This document shows, piece after piece, positions 1 through 11,242 of a stretch of DNA of 64,000 nucleotides. Below the pieces are notes generated by a model. That model was not told the origin of the DNA. It made no database searches and saw only the letters and a list, made by a program, of their open reading frames with translations. How positions within the stretch are numbered: position 1 is the stretch's first letter; each line of letters opens with the position of its first letter. This stretch comes from Elgaria multicarinata webbii (taxonomy: Eukaryota; Chordata; Lepidosauria; Squamata; Anguidae), in NCBI RefSeq assembly GCF_023053635.1, contig NC_086183.1, positions 689,501 through 753,500 of the forward strand, in the 5' to 3' direction. A program made the position numbers and the translations under genes.

Positions 1-486
1 GTCTTTGAGTGCCAAGAGAAGAAAAGAGAGAGAGCCAAAAAGGCCACCCAATATGCTTCTGATGGCAGCAGGACCAAGACAAGGGCCTCCCCCAAGATCT
101 TAGAAGTTGGGCAGCCTGTCAGGTAGCCTGGTTGGTCCCAAGTCATGTACAGCTTTATTGGTCATAACCAGCACTTTGAATTGTGCCCAGAAACAAGCCA
201 GTAGACAGCAAAGCTGCTGCAACAAGGGAGTTACATGCTCCCTGTAACCAGTGCCAGTCAATCGTCTGGTTGCAGCATTCTGTACGAGCCACCCAACATA
301 GAGCACATCACAACAGTCCAAACAGGATATATCTGAGGCAGGTGTGATCGTGGCCAGATCAGAGATCTCTAGGAATGGGTGTAGTAGGTGCACTAGCCTC
401 AGCTGTGCAAACACACTCCTGCCACCACAAAGACCTGGGCATCCAGGTTCAGGGCTGAGTCCAGGAGTACAACTAAAACTATAAGA
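1..486 (-). mobile_element. L2-like LINE fragment, 3' coding part
   Basis: The sequence runs parallel to the better-preserved L2-like copies at 35612-37335: a 'cactttgaattg(t/g)gccc' stretch, 'gttacatgctc', then the 'ccaggagtac' stretch. It is interrupted at 487 by an L1 and resumes at 3164. Many stops and indels make it a dead copy. Assignment to the L2 group of the CR1/L2 LINEs rests on protein motifs in the longer copies in this window. Confidence 0.7.
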
Positions 487-495
487 CTAAATCTT

Positions 496-3154
496 TTTTT
501 TTTTTTTATAATAATTTTTATTCATTTTCAACACTATATAAACATAGATAAACATTTCCAAAATATAACTGAAACTAACACAATAAGAAAAAAAATACAT
601 CAAATATCTGCTGCATACATATTGAATAATTGTTGAGTACAAATATCAAAAACTATTACATATGCCTTATCACACTACAACATCTTCATTCTTAACATAA
701 ATGTGCACCCCCCACCTCGGGATCATTCTTGAGTCCAAAATCTAATCATTTCTTCTGCTGGTGGTTTCCCACTTCCCTTAGTAAACACAAACACTAGGAA
801 CTGTTTCCAGATTCCTTCGAACTCATTTATTTTAGTTACGCCTTTTCTCCACTTAATATTGCATGTCAGTTTATCATTAATGGCTATGTCCCATACTACT
901 TTATACCATTCCTCAATAGAATATTCCCCTTGGATCTTCCAGTTCCTAGCTATCATCAATCGTGCTGCAACCAACAAACTCGATATCAGCTCTATAGTTC
1001 CTTTTCCACACTTTATATCTTCAAATAGTGACAGCAATGCTATTTTTGGTGTTTGTTCTATTTTCATTCCCACTATTTCTTCAATTTCTGAAAACACCAT
1101 CTTCCATAATCTTTGTACATATTTGCATTGCCACCACATATGTAAATACGTTCCTTTTTCCCCACATCCTCTCCAACAATTTGCTGAATGTTGATCACTT
1201 ATCTTATTCAATCTAACCGGGGTTAGGTACCACCTCCATAAAATTTTAAAATAATTCTCCTTTATTCTTACTGATAAACTTCTCAACACTCTTTGTTTCC
1301 ATAGTCCCTCCCAGCTCTGTCGCCCTATTTGTATCTTCAAATCTGATTCCCAAATCATTTTCTCTGTATTCTCTCTAAACTCCTTCTCTAACAATATTTT
1401 ATATATTTCACTCATTAATCCTTTTGAAACTATACTACTTCCTTTTCCTTTCTCCTTACTTACTACTAATTCTTCAAACCTCGTCATCTTTCTGCACATT
1501 CTATTATCTTTAATCCACTTTTTATTCCATTGTTCTAATTGACCATATTCTAGCCAAGATAGCTTCTTCTCCTTTAACAAATTTTCCATATCTTCTCTTG
1601 TTTTAATATCTCTTACCCAATCCTTTAATTTTATTTTATTTTTCTCTTTTAATATTTTACATAATCTACCCTTTAGATCCTCTGGGAAATTCTTTAACAT
1701 TATTATCGGTGCTAAGGGAGAGTTGCTCGGAAGCAGCTTCCCTTTAAATTTACTCCAAATTTCCCATTGAGTCCTCAGGAGTGGATTATCTATACTTCCA
1801 ACCCACTTTCTTCCTCCATCTTTAAAAAAAACATTCTCCAGATTCATCTCTACCTTACTTATGATTTTTTCTTCCATCCAATATAAATCTCCTACTCCCA
1901 TAATTGCTTCTACAACATGTCTTAATCTATTTGCTACGTAGTATAATTTTATGTTTGGGAGACCCATTCCCCCCTTTTTTTGGCTTAGGTACCAATTATT
2001 TTTATTCACTCTTGCTCTCTTTTCTCCATTACAATATTTATTAATAATATTTTGCCAACTTTTTATCTCGGTTTCTGATATTTTTATAGGTAACATCCTA
2101 AATACAAAATTAATTTTAGCTAATATCTTCATTTTTATCAAAGCTATTCTCCCAAACCAAGATAAATTTAATCTTTTATATTTTTCCAATTTCTCTAGTA
2201 CCTCCTTCTTTAACCTCGTTAAATTTTCCCTTTCTAAATTCTCTAGATTTTTTGTAATTTTAATTCCCAAATATTTAATCTCGTTCTTAACTTTCAATTC
2301 CATTCCCTTAAATTCCCAATCCTTTTCTTCCTTCTTAGTATAGTTAAACAACATCATCTCTGATTTAGACCAATTTATTTTTAACCCTGTAATTTCCTCA
2401 AATTCCCTCAACTGATATTTAATTCTTTCTAATTTTCTTAATGGATTCTTAATGGTCAATAAAGTATCATCCGCAAACATGTTTAGCTTTATTTCCCTTA
2501 CCTCTCCAATTCCTTCTAATTCTTTATCCTCCCTTAGTGCCTTCGCCAAAACTTCCATAACCATTACAAAAAGGACCGGCGAGAGCGGACATCCTTGTCT
2601 TGTTCCTCTGGCTAGTCGTATCTTTTCAGTAAGTCCGTCATTTACCACCACTACCGCCGTATTTTGGGAATATAGCTGTTCTATTACATTTTTAAATTTA
2701 TTTCCAAATCCCAATTTATCTATAATACTCTTTAGTGCCTGCCAGCTCACACAATCAAAAGCTTTAAAAATATCTAATGCCATAATACCTGCCTTAATAT
2801 TTGCTTTTTTTATTACATTTATTACATTTAAAACTCTACCCACTAAATTATGCATATGTCTTCCTACCACAAACCCACATTGATCTGCTCCTATATATTC
2901 TGCCAAAAATTTATTTAGTCGTTTGGCCATAATAGATGTAAAAATTTTAGCATCCTGATTTATTAAAGAAATAGGTCTATAAGAATCGGGATTAGTCAAA
3001 TCTTTATCTGGTTTTGGGATCAGAATTATCACTGAATGTTCCCATGATTCGGGTATCTTCTCTCCTGATAATATCCTATTATAAAGTTCCATTAATTTTG
3101 GAACTAAACAATCTTTGAAGACCTTATAATATTCTGGACCCAAACCATCTGCTC
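496..3154 (-). mobile_element. 5'-truncated L1 retrotransposon with target-site duplication
   Basis: The element begins on its 3' side with a poly-T run (494-507 on the + strand, the A tail of the element) and carries a long L1 ORF2. The 9-bp direct repeat CTAAATCTT at 487-495 and 3155-3163 is the target-site duplication. The flanks join into one continuous L2-like LINE, so the L1 inserted into that older element. The 5' truncation lies within the reverse transcriptase region, about 2.66 kb from the tail. The open frame is long and undamaged, which suggests a fairly recent insertion. The same L1 family appears at 27833-28358 and 31196-32336. Confidence 0.9.
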
Positions 3155-3224
3155 CTAAATCTTCAGGGGCAGTGGAATCCCATCCAGCACAGGTCAAATC
3201 CCTCTTCCCTAATCCACCTTTCAA
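723..3224 (-). pseudogene. L1 ORF2 (reverse transcriptase to C-terminus), 5' truncated
   Basis: An 833-codon open frame encodes the RT and C-terminal parts of an L1 ORF2 protein. Visible RT motifs in order are IILIPKPDKD and YRPISLIN, then MALDIFKAFD, TRQGCPLSP and the catalytic FADDTLL box. A cysteine-containing C-terminal segment follows (CWRGCGEKGTYLHMWWQC). The endonuclease domain is missing because of 5' truncation. The first 20 or so residues, upstream of the junction at about 3154, come from the flanking L2-like LINE, so the start codon is not an L1 start. This is not a host gene. Confidence 0.88.
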
Positions 3225-3350
3225 CTAACCTGGACCCCTCTGTCTTTGATGGATTAAGCATCAGTTTCTTCACTCTCATCCAGTCCATTACCAACACCAG
3301 ACATTGATTGCTTCATCCCACGTACCTGCTTCCCTCGGATTATCCCCGTA
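3164..3350 (-). mobile_element. L2-like LINE fragment, continuation beyond the L1
   Basis: It continues the element interrupted at 486. The stretch with 'tttgatggattaagc' and 'ctcatccagtccattacc' matches the L2-like copy at 36770-36835. It ends at the hAT element that starts at 3357. Confidence 0.65.
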
Positions 3351-3356
3351 GCGCCA

Positions 3357-4144
3357 GGGCTGTGGAGTCGGCACATAAAACCTCTGACTCCTTTATTCAT
3401 GACACCTCCGACTCCGACTCCTTTAATTATATATTGATATAGGAAATAAATTTCCTATATATTTCCTACATCGACTGCAAGCACACAACTTTTTAGAACC
3501 CTAACCTGTTAAAGCCCGGGGCTAAAGGCTATAGCTAAGACATTCTGGTTTTTTAAATTTTATTTATTGAAGAAGCCCAAAAATGAAAACAATGAGGTTA
3601 TATTTTTATTTATTTATTTATTTATTTAATTGCATTTATATCACCCCATAGCCGAAGTTCTCTGGACGGTTTATCAAAAGACTATAGAGTATAAAGTCAT
3701 AGGATATGAAACTATAAAAGAAAATCAGGAACAACTTTCTCTACTAGTTCAAAAATCTAAAGTATATACTTTGATATCAAAATCAAAACTACAAAAAAGT
3801 AAAAATTGAACACCTAAAACAACTTAACAAATGACCATTTTAAAAGAAATGAACTCAGTTAGGTACATAAGTAACATAAACCTTTTTCGAGATTAAAGTA
3901 TCATTTGAATATAAAATTCAAGTGAATATACATATCGCAACTCTATATACAATTTAGCTTTTTGTGAACCACCCAGAGAGCTCCGGCTATTGGGCGGTAT
4001 AGAAATGTAATAAATAAATAAATAATAAATAAATAAATTTAAATTTATTAGGAGTCGGAGTTGGTACATTTTTACCAACTCCGACTCCAGTAACCCGAGA
4101 ATAGCTTCCAACTCCGACTCCATGACTCCGACTCCACTGCCCTG
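3357..4144 (-). mobile_element. Non-autonomous hAT element (copy 1), transposase deleted
   Basis: The ends are inverted repeats reading CAGGGCTGTGGAGTCGG at the left and CCGACTCCACTGCCCTG at the right, rich in the motif GGAGTC. Flanking 8-mers CGTAGCGC (3349-3356) and TGTAGTGC (4145-4152) differ only by two CpG-to-TpG changes, as expected for a decayed 8-bp hAT target duplication. The interior is the reverse complement of the copy at 8629-9547, including an embedded LINE tail (about 3600-3690). It lacks the transposase remnant, and a second LINE tail (3957-4040) lies inside this copy only. Confidence 0.85.
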
Positions 4145-5639
4145 TGTAGTGCTAAGCTGTTGTGGTTGTGGTTGTTTTTGCTACCGGGCTTCAGTGATCC
4201 TTTGCATACCAGGAAGTGAGTTTAAGGTGGGAAATGTAAAAAAAAAATCATAAAAAATCAAGGGATTGACCCAATTCAATTCAAATTTGGTATGCTTAAA
4301 GCTCTCCCTAATATCTATTACTGTGCTAATTTTGGTGTCTTTATCTTTAAAGTTTACGCAGATGTAAACATTTCTTTAAAATCCTGCTCCTGCGCCCCAG
4401 TGGTAAATACGGAGAATCTTTTCCCTTTGAAGCACAATTAAAGCAGGATGCATGGGAGTACTTCACAATCAAAGCAGATTATAAGGTGGGAAACTTCTGA
4501 GTCCTTTGCATACAATTCACAGTGATTGGACAGTATAATGCTGGTGTGATAAAGCTCTGATTTAGAATTAGAACAGCTTCCTTGGATAAGATGGAAAGCA
4601 TAGATAGAGCTGGGTATCATCAGCATACTGTGGCAGTGAACTCCAGGCAGCCTGTTCTAGTAGTTTTGTTTATGGGTTAAATAGCATGAGGGGAATAAGA
4701 TGCAGGTGTTTTTTTGTTTTGTTTTGTTACCATTCCCATTCAATTTGATAGAAAAGAAATGGCTTTTGAAAGGAAAGAGTGTGCGAAAGCGACCCATTGT
4801 ACAATCACTTCTCCAGCAGCCTGTAGCCTCCTTGGCTTCCCACATTTCAATTAAAGCTCAGGGAAGATATCATGAGGGAATTCCTCTCATAGGGATTTTT
4901 CACATCATGGAGTGCAGGCAGTTTGGGAGGCTTCAGAGCAACACCTTGCAATAATTAGGTAACTTCCAAAGCAGCACCAAAAGAAATCTGAAGTAAATTA
5001 CCAAACACCCCAAGAATGAGGCAGAAAAATGACAAGCTCTTTCATGGAGGAAGAAAACCAGAGGACAGATTTTTGCACTATGTTCAGTTCTTCTCTGGAG
5101 CTGGACACACTATTCTCCTACCCTCCCACCTGCTACAGATCTTTCAGGTAAGTAGTGGTATTTAAAACATCTGCATTAGAGACAAAACGTATCCAAAATC
5201 ACCCTGCAGAAACGTAGTGTTTGGAAGACCCTGAGGAAAGTGCTGAACCCTGACTACCAGAGCTGAAACAAAATTTCTCAGAAAATAAAATCAGAGATTT
5301 TACTTTTCTCTCCTCCACTCCCACCCCAAAATAAAAGGTTACTTTGCATAACTTTCTCCAAATTTTCTTCATCATTCGGCGGGTGGGGGGGACACACCTG
5401 CTGTCTCCCCTTGCTGCTAGGTATGGGCGCTGGACTGCCAGCATAGTTGATGTTGTTGCCACTTCTAGGGGCAACACAAAAGACAAAGCAAAAAGTGTAG
5501 GGGAAACGGAGCTGTGCTGCTGCCCCCACTGTTACTAGTGAGTCCCACATCCACGGAACTCTTGGGTGACTCTCTCCTCCCTCAGGAGACATCCAGAGAA
5601 ATCCTCCGCCCAATTTCTCTGTCCACAAAGGGAGCAGAG
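4145..5639. other. Single-copy noncoding DNA
   Basis: No convincing coding exon was found; the short open frames lack splice context or recognisable domains. A stretch near 4246-4376 matches a second place in the window and is listed separately. UTP11, which I recall next to FHL3 in human, was not recognised here. Confidence 0.5.
4246..4376 (-). repeat. Unclassified interspersed repeat, copy 1
   Basis: Read on the - strand this stretch resembles 23660-23790 on the + strand. Shared blocks include 'aaagataaaga', 'gct(c/t)tta' and 'catgccaaatttga' (here 'cataccaaatttga'). The similarity is diverged, suggesting an old repeat. I cannot name the family. Confidence 0.5.
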
Positions 5640-6600
5640 AAGGTCGAGAGGCCCCGTTGTTGAACAGGAACGCCCAGCGCGCCACCTGGGGGGCCGCCCC
5701 ACGGCAGGCGCCGCAGAAGGCTGCCCCGGCTGAGGGTGGCAAGAGCCTCTCCTCCCGACCCAGGCCCAGAGCGCCCTGCCAGGCGCCCCAAGCCGGCGCG
5801 GGCCAGAAGCGCTGCGCAAGTGGTGGCCTCGGGAAGGCTCCCCGGCCGCTTCGACGGCTGGCTCCTGACTGCCAGGCAGGTTTAGGCCAGCCGGAGAGGG
5901 GCGCTCCGCTCGCCTCCTCGGGCGACGGGAGGGGGCGCCTGGGCCAGCCGAGGGCGAGGCGAAGCGAAGCCCCCCCACCGCACCAGCCGAGGGAAGTCCT
6001 TGGGCCAGCCGGCCCGCCCCCTCCGCGCCCTCGTGGGCAGCGTCCCCGCCCTTGGGAGGACCAGGCGGGCGCGGCCAGGCGGGCTCCGGCTCTTGCAGCC
6101 TGCCGAGCGGGAGGAAGGGTGCGCCGGGCCGCCGCCGCCGCCGCTTCAGCAGGACCGGGCGCAGCAGGTGAGAGCGGGCGGGACGGCGGCAGCGGCGACC
6201 CTCGCCCCCTTCCTGCGCGGGCGCGTCCCTCCCTTTGCTGCCGCGGCGGCCAAGGCGACGGGAGCCTCCCTTGGGGGCAGACGGGAGTGCGCGGCCGAGG
6301 AGAGGGGGGCCTCCGGCTCAGCCCCGGGCCGCTGCTGAGAGAGGAGCGCGGCTGGGGGGTCCCTGCAGGGGGAGTCGTGGGGTGGGGGCTCAGAGCGCGA
6401 CAGCAGCGTGCTTTGTGAGAAGCGAGGGACCCCCTTCCGTTCCCACGACGCGTTCTCCGCCCCCGCCATACAGAACAGCCAAAGGGCCAGGGGGGCTGGA
6501 GCGGGCGCCTGCATGAAACGCTGCCACGTGGGAGGACGCCCCCACTTCTGCCCGGTGAGGCGGGCAGCCGCAGCCCGCCTCTGATGGTAGGACCTTGCCT
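5640..6600 (+). promoter_or_regulatory. FHL3: CpG island, probable FHL3 promoter and noncoding exon 1
   Basis: Base composition changes sharply to GC-rich with dense CpG, unlike its surroundings. A good donor (CAG|GTGAGA) lies at 6167/6168 after a GCC-rich stretch, so a noncoding first exon could end at 6167 and join the FHL3 coding exon at 22957. FHL3 has a noncoding first exon in mammals, and no other CpG island lies between here and its ATG. The many open frames here are composition shadows. Linkage to FHL3 is inference. Confidence 0.6.
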
Positions 6601-8113
6601 GCCCTCGCCGTCAAACTCTGAGGAATGGCTGGAGTAGTCTGCAAGGAAAAAAGGAGCCCCTTTTCACACACACCCCACCCCACTTCCCGGGCTCGCTTAT
6701 TGTCCCTTAGTTTCAGTGAATGGGGGGGGGGGGGCAAGTATGTGCCAAGGCCGGCTGTGCGTAGTTGGTAGGTGTGGCATCCGGGTGTGACCCATCTGAT
6801 GCTAGGGATGAGTGTGAGCCCCTGCCTGCCTGCCTAAGCGTGTGCTATATAGTATCCGCAATGTTGATGTGGGTTGTATCTGCCAGCTCTTGCTTTCTAT
6901 GTTCTGAGCGGCACCCCGTCCTTCTGTGGTTGGGGGCACGCCCACGAAGAGGACATGCCAAACCTCATGTAAGTCTTCAACGGGAAAGTGAGGGTTTGGG
7001 ACCTTGAGGGGCATTTTAGGGAGGGGGGATGTAGGTGTGAAATGAACACAACCGCTCTAAGCACCCCTTAAGTTTTAGCCTTCAGCAATTAACTCATATT
7101 AGACAAAATAAGACACAAGCATGTAATCGGGTTCTGTGCAAATATCTAAAATGTTAGTTTCCAAATCCAGTTTGAAAAGTGTAAAGCCTACTCCAAATGG
7201 ATGCAGTCAAAACTAATTGCAAATTACTTTTAATTCTGGGGGGACAGGGAGTTTATCAAGTTCTGTTAACTTATAGAAGATGTTTTGTCGAAATGTAAAA
7301 TACCTGGTTTATTGTTTATTTAAACTTAATCTAAGCAATGGCTTCCCCCACGTCTCACACTTGTTAATTGATCTGCTATAATGTTCATTTAAACAATTTG
7401 TTGTTATTTGGCTTTTTAAAAGTGTTTACTGCTTATTTTTAAAATCCCCACCCATGACTTTTCTGTCATTGTGAACAGTGCTTGTGCAGCAGTGCTTTAG
7501 AAAACATGTCCTTTGTGCCCCATTTCCAGGGTCCCCAGATGTATGCAATTTACTGCACTTCCTTTGATTTCGTTCATCCACTGCCTCCTGTTGCTTTTCC
7601 AAGGGCTATTTTTGCTTCCTGAGGAAAGGGGAAGTTTCCCCCCTCGTCTTTGCATAGCTCTTTCTGCTGCTGTGGGACAGAAAACTCCTGTTGCTGATTC
7701 TTTTGAACTCAGCAGCTTGGTCTGCCAGCTGTCGATGTTTCAGGGGAGAGGCTTCCTCTGTGCTGCTGTGCACAGAGCCGGCCTTCCACAATGAATCACA
7801 AGGAGTTCTGTGTAATGTCCAAAGGTGACGGGCTCCTTTCCGCAGCACATGATCACAGCTGAGTCAGCCAGGTTGTTTGGCTTGATTTTCCCCATATAAG
7901 AGGACGATGATGGCCCCTGTTTCCTGGCTCTTGACCTGAAGCGAAGATCGCTGCTCTTCACTTCAGGGGGTGCTTGCGCAAGTGTTTGGGTGGCCTGGCC
8001 CTGCAGAAACCCCTTTCCTGCACGTGGCCTTCTCTTCAAAAGGGACCTGGTTTAAGCTCAACTGAAGTAGCCTTCTCTTGGTCTGGAACTGGCGGCCTTG
8101 CCCCAAGCTTGTC
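6601..8113. other. Single-copy intronic or intergenic DNA
   Basis: No exon, recognised transposon or RNA gene was seen. The A/T-rich part at 7040-7500 holds no open frame of note. If FHL3 starts at the CpG island, this lies in its first intron. Confidence 0.45.
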
Positions 8114-8376
8114 TTTTATTTAATTAATTAATTAATTAATTTTATTACATCTCTATACCTCCCCATAGCCGAAGCTCTCTGCGTGGTTTACAAAAGTTAA
8201 AAACAATGAACATTAAAAACAGATATACAAAATTTAAAACCACGAAAAGTATAAAAACAACAATATCCATTTAAAACAACTATTCTCAGGTCAGTTATAA
8301 AGTCAGCATATTTATTAATTTATATTAATTTATTACATTTATATATTGCCCCATAGCCGAAGCTCTCTGGGCGGCA
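8114..8376 (-). mobile_element. Two L2-like LINE 3' tails
   Basis: Two adjacent copies of the same 3' end (8114-8290 and about 8325-8376). On the - strand each reads '..gggcggtttac..' region, then 'gcttcggctat(t/g)ggg', then an (AATA)n or (AATTA)n tail. The same tail ends the L2-like copy with an open frame at 35830-36429, which identifies its source. The bodies are missing (5' truncation). Confidence 0.7.
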
Positions 8377-8628
8377 GCGCTGAGTGCAAGGGGATGGGGG
8401 CGCTCTGCTTGACAAAATGGGCGGTCACGGACTCTCCTTTCGGCTGGGCTGAACTTGGCTGTTGGGGGGAATTCTCCCCTCCTGGTTTTCTGTCCGCAAC
8501 GCTCACCTGACCCCAGGGAGGGTTCCTCAGGGAAAAGAGTCCGTTGCAGAGAATGTGAGGTGGATGGATAGCTTGGGCTGATGCCAGGCGTGTGACGGAG
8601 ATCCCGCCAGTTTGGCACCCCTCCTGGG

Positions 8629-9547
8629 CAGGGCTGTGGAGTCGGAGTCATGGAGTCAGAAACAATTCTCGGGTTACTGGAGTTGGAGTCGGTAAAAATG
8701 TTACAACTCCGACTCCTAATAAATTTAAATTGTATATAGAGTTACGATATGTCCCTGAAAACCTGACTGTAGTTTATCCAGTGGTTATTAGTGATGCAGC
8801 TAGAACTGTAACAGCAATGCCACCCACCCAAGTCAGTGTAGAAAGACTGTTTTCGGCACTGAAAATAGTCAAATCAGATTTAAGGGCTTCTATGAGGGAG
8901 GATTTGGCAGAAGCAATTCTGTTTCTAAGAGCAATATGTTAGTTTTCAATCTTCTACAATATAATGTTTATTTCATTAAATGTATATTCACTTGAATTTT
9001 ATATTCAAACGATACTTTAATCTCTAAAAAGGTTTATGTTACTTATGTACCTAACTGAGTTCATTTCTTTTAAAATGGTCATTTGTTAAGTTGTTTTAGG
9101 TGTTCAATTGTTTGTTTGTTTTTACTTTTTTGTAGTTTTGACTTTGATGTCAAAGTATATACTTTAGATTTTTGAACTAGTAGAGAAAATTGTTCCTGTT
9201 TTTCTTTTATAGTTTCTTTATTTTATATCCTATTACTTTATACTCTATAGTCTTTTGATAAACCGCCCAGAGAACTTCGGCTATGTGGCGATATAAATAC
9301 AATTAAATAAATAAATAAATAAATAAAAATATAACCTCATTGTTTTCATTTTTGGGCTTCTTTAATAAATAAATAAATAAATAAACCAGAATGTCTTAGC
9401 TATAGCCTTTAGCCCCGGGCTTTAACAGGTTAGGGTTCTAAAAAGTTGTGTGCTTGCAGTCGATGTAGGAATATAGGAAATTTATTTCCTATATCGATAT
9501 ATAATTAAAGGAATCAGAGTCAGAGGTGCCATGACTCCACAGCCCTG
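8629..9547 (+). mobile_element. hAT element (copy 2) with transposase remnant
   Basis: The terminal inverted repeats start CAGGGCTGTGGAGTCGG and end in CCACAGCCCTG. The perfect 8-bp duplication CTCCTGGG occupies 8621-8628 and 9548-9555, diagnostic for hAT insertion. Codons from about 8738 to 8940 encode a C-terminal hAT dimerisation fragment with the motif SVERLFSALKIVKSDLRASM, ending at a stop at 8940. The rest of the transposase is absent. A LINE 3' tail (about 9255-9335) sits at the same internal place as in copy 1, so it predates the spread of this subfamily. Confidence 0.9.
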
Positions 9548-9734
9548 CTCCTGGGGGCGCCCAGAGCACTGCCAAAGCCACCTTTGTGTTTTAGCCTGTC
9601 AGAGCCTGCCAGCTGTCCTCGACTGTGAAGGATCTAACCTGGGACATGTGGCAGGTGTTTCGTGCTTCCCCAAGATTATGGAAACTGTCTGGAGGCTGTG
9701 AATCAAGCAAGCCAATATAATTAGCTTGCTTATT

Positions 9735-9813
9735 AGATTGTAAGCCTATGCGGCAGGGTATTGCTATTTACTGTTTTACTCTGTACAGCACCATGTACAT
9801 TGATGGTGCTATA

Positions 9814-9868
<55 letters not shown>
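9735..9868 (+). repeat. SINE/LINE-like 3' end with (ATAA)n/(TAA)n microsatellite
   Basis: A block ending 'gatggtgctatataaataa' runs into about 60 bp of ATAA and then TAA repeats. This is a typical retroposon tail that seeded a microsatellite. The body upstream (about 9735-9790) is short and I cannot name the family with certainty. Confidence 0.55.
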
Positions 9869-9869
<1 letters not shown>

Positions 9870-10094
9870 CCTGACACCAAAGACAGCCTGCCCAATGTTT
9901 TCATGATGTCATGGTGCATGCGTAGGAAGATCCCCCTCCCTGGGGAGTGGTTTTTGGCAAAGGCTCCTCATTTGGAGACAGGGAGAGAATGTCCCTGCAA
10001 CCCTTGAGCCAGGTGGGGTTAAATACTAGAGCTGGAGGCTTCAGGGTTGTGCTTGTGACTCAGAGCTAACTTGGGGGTAGGAACAGTGGCATTT

Positions 10095-11242
10095 CATAGA
10101 ATCATAGAATAGCAGAGTTGGAAGGGCTCTATAAGGCCATTTATTTATTTATTTACGCATTTTTATGCTGCCATTCAGCCAAAAAAGGCTCTCACGGCGG
10201 CTTACAAAAGTATTTCTTGAAAAATACTTGAGTCCAACCCCCTGCTCAATGCAGGAATCCACCCTAAAGCATACCTGGCAGATGGTTGTCCAGCTGCCTC
10301 TTGAATGCCTCTAGTGTGGGAGAGCCCACAACCTCCCTAGGTAACTGGTTCCATTGTTGTACTGCTCTAACAGTCAGGAAGTTTTTCCTGATGTCCAGAT
10401 GGAATCTGGCTTCCTGTAACTTGAGCCCGTTATTCCATGTCCTGCACTCTGGGAGGATCAAGAAGAGATACTGGCCCTTCTCTGTGTGACAACCTTTTAA
10501 GTATTTGAAGAGTGCTATCATGTCTCCCCTCAATCTTCTCTTCTCCAGGCTAAATATGACCAGTTATTTCAGTTTCTCTTCATAGGGCTTTGTTTCCAGA
10601 CCCCCGATGATCCTCTTGTCCCTCCTTTGAACATGCTCCAGCTTGTCTGCATCCTTCTTGAAGTGTGGTGCCCAGAACTGGACGCAATACTCTAGATGAG
10701 GCCTAACCAGGGCCAAATAGAGAGGAACCACTACCTCACACGATTTGGAAGCTATACTTTTGCAGCCCAAAATAGCATTTACGTTTTCTGCAGCCACATC
10801 ACACTGTTGGCTCATATTCAGCTTGTGATCTACAACAATTCCAAGATCCTTCTCATTTGTAGTATTGCTGAGCCAAGTATCCCCCATCTTGTAACTGTGC
10901 ATTTGGTTTCTTTTTCCTAGGTATAGAACTTGGCATTTATCCCTATTAAATGTCATTCTGTTGTTTTCAGCCCAGCACTCCAGCCTATTCTGTCTTCCAG
11001 GGTATTCGCTATCCCACCCAATTTTGTGTCATCTGCAAATTTGATAAGCATTCCCTGCACCTCCTTTTCCAAATCATTAATAAAAATGTTGAAGAGCACT
11101 GGGCCCAGGACTGAGCCCTGCGGCACCCCACTCGTTACCTCCCCCCAGTTTGAGAAAGTACCGTTGATAAGCACACTTTGAGTCCGATTCTGTAGCCAAC
11201 TATGTATCCACCTAATAGTTGTTCCATCTAGCCCACTTTTAG
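10095..11242 (-). mobile_element. CR1 LINE, 3' portion of ORF2, interrupted by a LINE tail
   Basis: The CR1 3' end on this strand begins 'catagaatcatagaatagcag' minus one base, and the reverse-strand frames encode CR1 reverse transcriptase: [30 protein letters not shown] and, further on, HLEYCVQFWAPHFKKDADKL. Frames are broken into three pieces, so it is dead. Another retroposon tail ((ATTT)n plus 'ctcacggcggcttac') was inserted at about 10141-10220, splitting the conserved 3' end of the CR1. Confidence 0.9.

Noticed and set aside
1-5639. UTP11, expected divergent neighbour of FHL3
   Set aside because: No exon encoding recognisable UTP11 residues was found; it may lie outside the window.
5535-6737. 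Several overlapping 90-250 codon frames
   Set aside because: They are Ala/Arg/Pro-rich frames on both strands caused by the CpG island composition.
8592-8942. Possible host gene with hATC domain
   Set aside because: It lies wholly inside a hAT element with a perfect target duplication and lacks the rest of a transposase.
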